NCBI GenBank assembly: GCA_900553705.1
Contig: USEK01000049.1
Location: 1 to 8,915 of the forward strand
Source: an uncultured Collinsella sp.
GTDB lineage: Bacteria; Actinomycetota; Coriobacteriia; Coriobacteriales; Coriobacteriaceae
Reading direction: 5' to 3'
Length of the DNA: 8,915 nt
This document shows, piece by piece, positions 1 to 5,883 of the stretch; position 1 is the first letter of the stretch, and each line of letters begins with the position of its first letter. The translations under genes were made by a program, and so were the position numbers. The notes below the pieces were generated by a model, which did not search any database, was not told the DNA's origin, and was given only the letters and a program-made list of their open reading frames with translations.

Positions 1-1911
1 TGTATCGAGCAGGGTGCGGCCGCCGTGGTTCTCGAATCCCACAAAGGGCTCGGGTGCCAGGTCGGTCTTGACGGCGACGTTGCCGATCAGGCGGTCGGAG
101 CCGCGCACAGTCTCGGCGGCAATGACGCCCAGACCCTCAATGCGATCGTCGCCCATGTAGTACGAACGGCCGAGCAGCTGATAACCGCCACAGATAGCAA
201 GCAGTGTGCCGCCGTCCTCAACATAGGCCGCGACCTTGTCTTTTTGAGCGAGCAGTTCATGTGCAACCGCCAGCTGGTCGCGATCGGAGCCACCGCCCAT
301 CATAACGATGTCGGCGTCGGTCAGGTCGAGCGTCTCGCCCATGTGGACTTCGTCCACACGCACGGGAATGCCGCGCCAGGCGCAGCGGCGTTCGAGCGCG
401 ATAACGTTGCCGCCGTCGGCGTAGAGGTTGAGCGCATCGGGATACAGGTAGACGATGCGCAACGGGCGCGAAAGCTCGACCGGCGCAATATCGGTGGGGA
501 CAGCGCTACCATCGGCGCGCGTTACGGCGTGGGAGACAATTGAGCTTGCATCGTCGTCTTTAAGCCCGTCGAGCTCCTTGACTAACGGCGGGAAGGCCGT
601 GTAGTTGGCGACGGCGTAGAAGGTGTCATCGGCGGCCTCGTCTGCCACGGCGCCAATTGCCTGCGCGACGTCCGAGATAATCGCGGCATCGATGCCGGCG
701 TACTTGAGGCGTACCTGCATGTCGTGCGCACGCGTGCCTCCGGCAAAGGCGACAAGACCCGGCGTGTCGGCGATGCGCTCGAAGTCGACGTCGTAGATCC
801 ACGATACATCGTGGCCGTCGGCGTCGTTGTCGTTGAGGAAGAAAGCGCAGAGTCTGCCGCCTGCCGTCTTGATGGACTGGATTTGTCGATCGAAGCCTAC
901 GGGATTCTTAGCCAGGTTGGCCTCGATGGTGCGGCCGGCGATATCCCAGCGGCCCATGCGTCCGCCGGCGGGGACGTAGGCGTCGAGCGTGGGCTGCAGG
1001 TGCGCCGTATCCACGCCTAACTCATGTGCGGCAAAGAATGCAGCGGCAACGTTGTAGACCATGTACAGGCCGTTGTAGCGTGTGGCGATGTGTGCAGCAG
1101 CAGCGTCGGGCGCAGGTCCAAAGACCAGGTCAAAGCCGTAGCCGTCGCAGCCGAGCTTCACGTCCGTCACGCGACGGACAAGCGCAGGGCGGGCCCAGCC
1201 GCACGAGGGGCAATGGTAGGCGCCGAGCTGGCCGTATTGCACGTAGTCATACTCCAGCGGCGCGTTGCACTGTGAGCAAAAACGTGAGTCGCTAATGCGG
1301 TCGGACTCGGTGTTGGTGGCGCCGTCGATGCCAAAGGCAATACTCGCGTTGGGAACGCGCGCGGCAATCGAGGCACACAACGGGTCGTCGGCGTTGTAGA
1401 TGAGCGTTGTCGTCGGAGAGAGCTCCAACGCATGGGCGATGACGTCTTGGGTATGGTCGATCTCGCCATAGCGATCCAGCTGGTCGCGGAACAGGTTGAG
1501 CAGCACAAAGTACGTCGGTTTGAGCTTGGGCAGAACGCGTACGGTGTAGAGCTCGTCGCACTCAAAAACGCCCACGCGCTTGCCGCCGCCGGCTCGCTTG
1601 AGGTCGCTGCGCGCTTCGAGCAGTGCGCCCACCACGCCCGGCTCCATGTTGTTGCCGGCGCGGTTGCATACCACGGTGGCGCCGCTGGCGGCAACGGCGT
1701 CGGCGATGAGGTTGGAGGTGGTGGTCTTACCGTTGGTGCCGGTGATCACCACGCTGCGGTCGACAAGGCCAGCGAGGTCGCTCAGCAACTCGGGATCGAT
1801 CTTCATGGCGATGCGGCCGGGGAGTACGCCGCCCTGGCGTTTGAGGACAGAGCGCAGTCCCCAGCGAGCGATATCGCTCGAGGTGCAGGCAAGAGATGAG
1901 CGGAGATTCAT
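1..1911 (-). CDS. murT-gatD: MurT-GatD fusion: lipid II isoglutaminyl synthase, 3' end cut by window
   Basis: One uninterrupted frame of 637 codons starts at ATG 1911 and leaves the window at base 1 without a stop. Residues 1 to about 450 are MurT: a Mur-ligase P-loop GTNGKTT (58-64), a zinc ribbon CSQC/CPSC (C212, C215, C234, C237) and a C-terminal DUF1727 region with NDNDADGHDVSW (360-371). After a linker of roughly 30 residues, GatD begins near residue 484: NLYADGGNVIAL (495-506), GGGSDRDQ (539-546), the nucleophile motif ICGGYQLLG with Cys574, and GFENHGGRT (625-633). The catalytic His and the C-terminus lie beyond the edge. In the known enzyme GatD takes ammonia from glutamine and MurT uses ATP to amidate the D-Glu of lipid II to D-isoglutamine at the cytoplasmic membrane. 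In Staphylococcus and Streptococcus these are two genes; here they are one. The start is supported by AGGA 9 bases upstream and by an in-frame stop just upstream with no other ATG or GTG between. It is the last visible gene of a minus-strand operon. Confidence 0.93.
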   Translation of the reverse strand, partial: MNLRSSLACTSSDIARWGLRSVLKRQGGVLPGRIAMKIDPELLSDLAGLVDRSVVITGTNGKTTTSNLIADAVAASGATVVCNRAGNNMEPGVVGALLEARSDLKRAGGGKRVGVFECDELYTVRVLPKLKPTYFVLLNLFRDQLDRYGEIDHTQDVIAHALELSPTTTLIYNADDPLCASIAARVPNASIAFGIDGATNTESDRISDSRFCSQCNAPLEYDYVQYGQLGAYHCPSCGWARPALVRRVTDVKLGCDGYGFDLVFGPAPDAAAAHIATRYNGLYMVYNVAAAFFAAHELGVDTAHLQPTLDAYVPAGGRMGRWDIAGRTIEANLAKNPVGFDRQIQSIKTAGGRLCAFFLNDNDADGHDVSWIYDVDFERIADTPGLVAFAGGTRAHDMQVRLKYAGIDAAIISDVAQAIGAVADEAADDTFYAVANYTAFPPLVKELDGLKDDDASSIVSHAVTRADGSAVPTDIAPVELSRPLRIVYLYPDALNLYADGGNVIALERRCAWRGIPVRVDEVHMGETLDLTDADIVMMGGGSDRDQLAVAHELLAQKDKVAAYVEDGGTLLAICGGYQLLGRSYYMGDDRIEGLGVIAAETVRGSDRLIGNVAVKTDLAPEPFVGFENHGGRTLLDT

Positions 1912-1956
1912 GAAACCGTTCCTAACGTAAACGACATGGTCGGGTCGAGTGCGTCA

Positions 1957-3000
1957 CTAAAATCCGTAGCGGCGCGCAAATTCCTGGGCAAGCTGCGATA
2001 CATCTTCGCAGGCGTTGGCCCAGGGGGCAAAGTCGGGGGTGTCCGAGATGATGCCGTCGGCCTCCCAAACTGCCTGGTGCGAAAGGTCCCAGGGGTCGCG
2101 CGGCTCGGGTCGGCAGGGAAGATACGGCGTCTGGTACATGGGGTTCAGCAAGAAGAACGCGCCGCCCTCGCAACGGTTAGCGAACTCACGCAGCGCGCGC
2201 GTCGCCGGGCGCATCTTGTTCGTTTTGAACAGCAAGATCGTGCGGGCGAGTAGGTACCAGGGGGAGTTCTCGAGGGCATCGGCCCCCATCTGCTCCTCGA
2301 GCTGGTGGGCCAGGGCAAAAAAGCCGTCCTCGTCTTCCAGGCGAGCGAGGGCGAGGAGCACGGTGCCCGCAGCTCGGGTGGGATAGCCTTCCGCCTTAAG
2401 AACGCGGCGAGAATAGTTGGCGGCAGCACGGTAGCGAGCGCTCGCCATGCACAGCTGCGAGATGGCCTCGAGCGTGTGGAGCCACCCGATAAACGCCGGC
2501 TCGCTTACGGTGAGATCGGCCGCTGTCACACCGTCTGCCAGGACCTTGTTGGTCCAGTAGTGCGGAGCTTCCATGTCGAACCCGGGCACGCTTTGCTGCA
2601 GGTAATCGGCCGTGGTCGCCTCGAGTTTCATCAGGTCGCCCAGGCAGGCGTCGACGGGCGTGTCCGCCAAAATGATGGCGAGCAGCTGCGCGTCGAGGAC
2701 ATGCGCATCGATGCGGACGATCTTGAGCAGCTCATCGCGCATATCGTCGAACAGGCGATTGCGCGTCTGCTCGAACTCCTCGTCGCTGCCCATGTCCTCG
2801 ATGCGATGGAGCTCGTCGAGCAGGTGGCGATGAACGCCGGCATAGGACAGCAGTGCCTGGGCATGCTCGGTCTGCGCATACTTATGAGGGTTGACGCTCA
2901 CGTCGTTATGGACAAGCTCGCGTGCTGCATCGGTGAGTTCGGGGTGCGACGCAACGTAGGCGCGCTCCAGGTAGGCGGGGATGTAGACGCTCGGATCCAT
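1957..3000 (-). CDS. Helical-repeat (TPR/ST7-like) protein, 347 aa, function unknown
   Basis: The protein is soluble, has no signal peptide or membrane segment, and appears almost wholly alpha-helical. Repeat-like helix pairs are clearest from about residue 165 to 290: a W-L-x-x-L-E-A helix, then ASARYRAA, then a TRAAGTVLLALARLED helix, then SPWYLLARTILLFKTNK. A turn containing CEGGAFFLLNP and PYLPCRP follows, and the C-terminus has a further Trp-centred helix. This order (repeat, small-residue helix, PW/WY helix, proline-rich turn) resembles bacterial TPR proteins of the ST7 type (PF04184), but I assign it from memory of the pattern only. It aligns by eye with the upstream neighbour, so the two look like diverged paralogues. 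ATG 3000 overlaps the neighbour's TAA stop (TAATG) and has GGGAGGAG 7 bases upstream, implying translational coupling. It is followed 45 bases later by the murT-gatD fusion. A scaffold or regulatory role is possible; no catalytic motif is visible. Confidence 0.85.
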   Translation of the reverse strand: MDPSVYIPAYLERAYVASHPELTDAARELVHNDVSVNPHKYAQTEHAQALLSYAGVHRHLLDELHRIEDMGSDEEFEQTRNRLFDDMRDELLKIVRIDAHVLDAQLLAIILADTPVDACLGDLMKLEATTADYLQQSVPGFDMEAPHYWTNKVLADGVTAADLTVSEPAFIGWLHTLEAISQLCMASARYRAAANYSRRVLKAEGYPTRAAGTVLLALARLEDEDGFFALAHQLEEQMGADALENSPWYLLARTILLFKTNKMRPATRALREFANRCEGGAFFLLNPMYQTPYLPCRPEPRDPWDLSHQAVWEADGIISDTPDFAPWANACEDVSQLAQEFARRYGF

Positions 3001-4076
3001 TAGAGGTCTCCTCCCTTAAACGGCAAACCTTGCTCGGCCGCCCGCAGTATGCGCTCATCGATTTGGGAACGCACGATATCGTTGGTGGCGACCCAGGCGG
3101 CGAAGCTGGCGTTGTCGGGGGCGCCCAGGCCCTCCTGCAGTACCGGCGTCGCCTCGGACAGCGCAAGGACAAGCTCGTCGGTGGAGCCCACACCCACGTT
3201 GACACGGGCATAGACGCCATCGGGAAACTCGGTTTGGAAGTAGAGCGCCTCGGCTGCGTGTGGACACGAGCGCGCAAGGATGCGCAAGTAGTGCTCGGCA
3301 CCCTCGTAGTCCAGCTCGCGCCAGGTAGCGCTCATCAGCGCGATGAGCGTCCACGGGTCCAAGTCACGCTCCGCATCCTTGGGACGACGGCGTAGCGGCG
3401 TGTTGGCGAGATAGGGTACGGAGTGGGCAGAGCGAAAGCGCTTGAGCTCCTCGGCAGGGTATTCGAGCTTTGCCATGGCGAGCATCGCGGTGTGGCGGAC
3501 GCCGGCCGGATCGTTGGGGGCAAAGTCGAGGCTGCGATTCGCGGCTTCGAGCGACATGCGATAGCGGCCGCTAATGAGGGCGCGCGACGCAAGGGCGGCA
3601 AGCCAGCGCAGGTAGGGGCGGCGCATAAGGTCGCCAGCGGCCTCGCGCTCGTAGGGGTCCTGCGCCGAGGCGATCTTGAGTGCCAGGTCGTGCTCGACTT
3701 CATCGCGCTTGGATACCAAGTACTGTACGTACTCCTCGTTGGAGTTGGCGGTGAGGGCGCACAGCATGCGCTGGGCATCCCAGTTGCTCGGATCGAGCGC
3801 GGCTGCCTCGCGGAGCATGTTCTCGGCTGCGGCCTCTTCTTGCTCGGCTTGGGCATCGTCGGGGATAAAGGGAATGCGGTAGTCGACAGCCTCGACCACC
3901 TTGGCAATGAGGTGACCAGCACGGTCGCGGTCGTGCACGATGAGTGACGCAGGGTTACGGGTGAATTGTTCCATCAGGCGCTCTACGGCGGCACCGTCGG
4001 TGAGTGGGATATTGTCGCGGCGCAAGGCCTCAAGAACGAGGCGATGGCAATCCTCTTGAATGGGATCGAATGCCAT
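3000..4076 (-). CDS. Helical-repeat (TPR/ST7-like) protein, 358 aa, function unknown
   Basis: This is the first gene of the minus-strand operon. I place the start at ATG 4076 (protein begins MAFDPIQEDCHRL) because AAAGGAGG ends 4 bases upstream; an in-frame ATG at 4106 would add ten residues but has no comparable ribosome binding site. The protein is soluble, acidic and helix-rich. Near the N-terminus an Ala/Glu-rich helix pair ends in AAALDPSNWDAQ, a typical TPR turn. The centre reads RRPYLRWLAALASRALISGR, then NRSLDFAPNDPAGVRHTAML, the spacing of TPR units and of ST7-like bacterial proteins (PF04184, tentative). A DPWTLIALM helix and a YEGAEHYL helix follow. Trp positions and the RYR/LxLAxLE pattern match the downstream gene, suggesting an old tandem duplication. 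The stop TAA (3002-3000) overlaps the next start. No enzyme motif is seen; partnership with the MurT-GatD fusion is an inference from gene order alone. Confidence 0.86.
   Translation of the reverse strand: MAFDPIQEDCHRLVLEALRRDNIPLTDGAAVERLMEQFTRNPASLIVHDRDRAGHLIAKVVEAVDYRIPFIPDDAQAEQEEAAAENMLREAAALDPSNWDAQRMLCALTANSNEEYVQYLVSKRDEVEHDLALKIASAQDPYEREAAGDLMRRPYLRWLAALASRALISGRYRMSLEAANRSLDFAPNDPAGVRHTAMLAMAKLEYPAEELKRFRSAHSVPYLANTPLRRRPKDAERDLDPWTLIALMSATWRELDYEGAEHYLRILARSCPHAAEALYFQTEFPDGVYARVNVGVGSTDELVLALSEATPVLQEGLGAPDNASFAAWVATNDIVRSQIDERILRAAEQGLPFKGGDL
3008..3015 (-). promoter_or_regulatory. Internal ribosome binding site at the TAATG junction
   Basis: The minus strand reads GGGAGGAG, 7 bases before ATG 3000 and inside the 3' end of the upstream coding region. 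Together with the one-base overlap of TAA and ATG it supports coupled translation of the two helical-repeat genes at similar levels. Confidence 0.75.
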
Positions 4077-4080
4077 GGGG

Positions 4081-4088
4081 CCTCCTTT
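4081..4088 (-). promoter_or_regulatory. Ribosome binding site deciding the start at 4076
   Basis: AAAGGAGG on the minus strand is followed by CCCC and then ATG. It is a near-perfect anti-16S match at a short but workable distance and is the reason for preferring the internal ATG over the one at 4106. Confidence 0.8.
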
Positions 4089-4113
4089 GCTGCGGTTAGG
4101 GTTCAAATGTCTC

Positions 4114-4119
4114 TATATA
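4114..4119 (-). promoter_or_regulatory. Possible -10 box for the minus-strand operon
   Basis: TATATA on the minus strand lies about 37 bases upstream of the start at 4076, in an AT-rich patch of otherwise GC-rich DNA. No good -35 sequence is found 16-18 bases further upstream (CACATG at 17), so this is only a candidate. Confidence 0.3.
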
Positions 4120-4240
4120 AGGTTCTAGTTTACCCGCATGTGGCACACCGGGGGTGCCGCACTTGGACTTGCACCTTTGCACCACGAAGACGGATGTCGC
4201 ACAAATGTCGGCACCTTGGACGACCGAGTGGTATCACGGT

Positions 4241-4284
4241 GCCGCAAACGGTCGATTTTTGGCGGCGAACGGTGCATATTTTGG
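4241..4284. repeat. Imperfect tandem direct repeat, two units of 22-23 bases
   Basis: Unit one (4241-4262) carries GCAAACGGTCGATTTTTGG and unit two (4262-4284) carries GCGAACGGTGCATATTTTGG. They share the order GC-R-AACGGT, a short variable centre, then a T-run ending in GG. The units abut within a non-coding region, which suggests a duplicated binding site or part of a dispersed intergenic element rather than chance. Confidence 0.55.
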
Positions 4285-4320
4285 AGGGGCACAGTCCTGC
4301 CCGGGATATGTAGTCAACCT

Positions 4321-4395
4321 TGATAAAACGTTTGCCCAGCTTGGGAGTATGGATGCCGCACAAGGGTCTTCAGGGATAGAAAAAACGTTTCATCA
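4321..4395. repeat. Inverted pair TGATAAAACGTTT / AAACGTTTCATCA around 49 bases
   Basis: The left arm at 4321-4333 and the right arm at 4383-4395 are reverse complements at 12 of 13 positions. Each arm contains the palindrome AAACGTTT with a central CG, the hallmark of LacI-family operators, plus a TGATRAAACG half-site on its outer flank. The CG centres are 57 bases apart. This could be a looped operator pair for the dehydrogenase gene downstream, or the arms of a small intergenic repeat element. The regulator is not in the window. Confidence 0.5.
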
Positions 4396-4509
4396 TTGGC
4401 GGCTTTAGGTGAATAACTGACCAACCAGAACGGTAAAATAGTGTTTGTCTGAGCGTTGAGACGTTTAGACATCGCGCATTGTCATCGCCGGCAACGCGCA
4501 AACCGGTCC

Positions 4510-4536
4510 TAACGGAGCCAATTGGGTGCTCCGTTA
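4510..4536 (+). promoter_or_regulatory. Perfect 9-bp hairpin in the leader of the alcohol dehydrogenase gene
   Basis: TAACGGAGC (4510-4518) pairs exactly with GCTCCGTTA (4528-4536) across a 9-base loop. It lies 40 bases before the start codon and is followed by ATATACGC rather than a T-run, so it is not a standard terminator. It may be an operator dyad or an mRNA leader stem affecting stability or translation. Confidence 0.55.
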
Positions 4537-4564
4537 TATACGCAAGTCTAAGAGGGGCTTGTTT

Positions 4565-4570
4565 AGGAGG
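4565..4570 (+). promoter_or_regulatory. Ribosome binding site deciding the start at 4577
   Basis: AGGAGG lies 6 bases before ATG 4577. An upstream in-frame GTG at 4526 would add 17 basic residues, has no such site and would place the leader hairpin inside the coding region, so the start at 4577 is preferred. Confidence 0.85.
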
Positions 4571-4576
4571 CACAGT

Positions 4577-5800
4577 ATGGGACGTTTTACCAATCCTCGC
4601 GATCTGTACTTTGGTGAGGGCGCTCGCCACGAGGTGAAGAACCTCAAGGGTAAGAAGGCCATCATCGTTTCTGGCGGCAGCTCTATGCGCCGCGGCGGGT
4701 TCCTGCAGGACGTTGAGGCCGACCTCAAAGAGGCCGGCATGGAGGTCAAGCTGTTCGAGGGCGTCGAGTCCGATCCCTCCATCGAGACCGTCATGAAGGG
4801 CGCAGCCGCTATGCGCGACTTCGAGCCCGACTGGATTGTTGCTATCGGCGGCGGTTCGCCCATCGATGCCGCTAAGGCCATGTGGGTCTTCTACGAGTAT
4901 CCCGAGGAGTCCTTCGACAACATTATCCAGCCGTTCAGCTTCCCCGAGCTGCGTCAGAAGGCTCACTTCTGCGCCATTTCCTCTACCTCCGGCACTGCTA
5001 CCGAGGTCACCGCATTCTCCGTCATCACGGATTACGAAAAGGGCATCAAGTACCCGCTGGCCGACTTCAACATCACCCCTGATGTCGCCATCGTCGACCC
5101 CGAGCTTACCTACACCATGCCCGCCAAGCTGTGCGCTCATACCGGCATGGACGCTCTGACCCACTGCATGGAGGCCTACGTTTCCACCTGCGCCTCTATG
5201 TTCACCGACGCCAACGCTCTGCACGGCATCCGCGAGATCGTCGAGTGGCTGCCCAAGTCCTATGCTGGCGACCATGAGGCCCGTCAGCACATGCACGAGG
5301 CTCAGTGCATCGCCGGTATCGCCTTCTCCTCGGGCCTGCTCGGCATCGTTCACTCCATGGCTCACAAGACCGGTGCAGCTTTTGAGAACGGCCACATCAT
5401 CCACGGTGCTGCTAACGCCATGTACCTGGGCAAGGTCATCCAGTGGAACTCCAAGGATCCCCGTGCTGCCGAGCGTTACGCTTACGTGGCCAAGGAGATC
5501 CTGCACCTTCCCGGCGAGACCAACGAGGAGCTCATCGCTGCGCTCGTCCAGAAGATTCGCGACCTCAACGACCAGCTCAACATTCCGCAGTCCATCAAGG
5601 ATTACGCGAATGGTGGCGTGAAGGTCGACGCCGAGAACCCGCAGATGGTTTCCGAGGAGGAGTTCCTCGCGAAGCTCCCCGAGATCGCCGCGAACGCCGA
5701 GCAGGACGCCTGCACGCCCGAGAACCCGCGTGAGACCAAGGCTGCCGACTTCGAGAAGATTCTCAAGGCCTGCTACTACGACACCGACATCGATTTCTAA
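4577..5800 (+). CDS. Iron-containing alcohol dehydrogenase, butanol-dehydrogenase-like, 407 aa
   Basis: This is a cytoplasmic NAD(P)-dependent alcohol dehydrogenase of the group III (Fe-ADH, PF00465) family, which reduces aldehydes to alcohols or the reverse. The N-terminal nucleotide-binding part has the GGGSPIDAAKAM loop (91-102) and SSTSGTATEVTAFSVI (135-150). The C-terminal helical part carries the metal site: Asp192 and His196 in GMDALTHCMEAYVS, His259 in HSMAHKTGAAF, and His276 in HIIHGAANAMYL. The two last histidines are 17 apart, three more than in FucO-type enzymes. Length is normal for butanol dehydrogenases and the relatives named alcohol dehydrogenase in clostridia. Codon choice is strongly biased (mostly AAG, GAG, CTG/CTC), which suggests high expression and a main fermentation role such as ethanol or longer alcohol formation. 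The substrate cannot be told from sequence. It has its own strong ribosome binding site and is followed at once by a terminator. Confidence 0.95.
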   Translation: MGRFTNPRDLYFGEGARHEVKNLKGKKAIIVSGGSSMRRGGFLQDVEADLKEAGMEVKLFEGVESDPSIETVMKGAAAMRDFEPDWIVAIGGGSPIDAAKAMWVFYEYPEESFDNIIQPFSFPELRQKAHFCAISSTSGTATEVTAFSVITDYEKGIKYPLADFNITPDVAIVDPELTYTMPAKLCAHTGMDALTHCMEAYVSTCASMFTDANALHGIREIVEWLPKSYAGDHEARQHMHEAQCIAGIAFSSGLLGIVHSMAHKTGAAFENGHIIHGAANAMYLGKVIQWNSKDPRAAERYAYVAKEILHLPGETNEELIAALVQKIRDLNDQLNIPQSIKDYANGGVKVDAENPQMVSEEEFLAKLPEIAANAEQDACTPENPRETKAADFEKILKACYYDTDIDF

Positions 5801-5820
5801 TCGACTCTTGTTATCGTAAC

Positions 5821-5862
5821 GAGGGGCTCCGCACGTATCTGTACGGAGCCCCTTTCTTTTTT
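5821..5862 (+). terminator. Rho-independent terminator after the alcohol dehydrogenase
   Basis: GGGGCTCCG (5823-5831) pairs with CGGAGCCCC (5844-5852), extended by A-T and G-T pairs at the base, and is followed by TTTCTTTTTT. The tract ends only about 20 bases before the start of the next gene, so it also sits in the leader of the glycerol dehydrogenase gene. Confidence 0.92.
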
Positions 5863-5883
5863 ATTTTAGAGAATGGGATAGTT

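Larger units (their letters stand above)
4077..4576. other. Divergent intergenic region of 500 bases, no convincing gene
   Basis: This region separates the minus-strand murT-gatD operon from the plus-strand dehydrogenase genes and must hold the promoters of both. Its base composition is mixed, with A- and T-rich patches unlike the flanking genes. Open frames here (for example a GTG-started 84-codon plus frame at 4154-4408) lack a ribosome binding site and recognisable protein features. It holds an imperfect direct repeat (4241-4284), an inverted pair of AAACGTTT-centred sites (4321-4395), a third ACGTTT at 4461-4466, and a leader hairpin (4510-4536). The words GCCGCA or GTCGCA recur at 4156, 4196, 4241 and 4355. 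I found no sigma-70-type promoter for the plus strand that I would defend. Confidence 0.7.

Noticed and set aside
460..462. TTG codon as a separate start for GatD
   Set aside because: No ribosome binding site precedes it and no stop ends MurT upstream, so a fused product is the simplest reading.
1432..1899. Plus-strand frames over the murT region
   Set aside because: The minus strand carries unmistakable MurT motifs in one continuous frame; the plus frames are shadows.
4154..4408. GTG-started 84-codon plus frame in the intergenic region, and an opposing 77-codon minus frame
   Set aside because: Neither has a ribosome binding site or typical codon bias, and both run through repeat-like sequence. 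More likely non-coding, though a small protein cannot be excluded.
4526..4576. Upstream GTG start for the alcohol dehydrogenase
   Set aside because: It would add a basic extension absent from the family; AGGAGG sits correctly before ATG 4577.
4400..4576. Rex, T-box or CRISPR signals in the alcohol dehydrogenase leader
   Set aside because: No TTGTGAA-type Rex dyad, no T-box core and no regularly spaced repeats were found.
4370..5506. Long minus-strand open frame (378 codons) opposite the alcohol dehydrogenase
   Set aside because: It is the antisense shadow of a strongly codon-biased gene; the translation is low-complexity Gly/Val/Asp-rich, matches no family and has no ribosome binding site.
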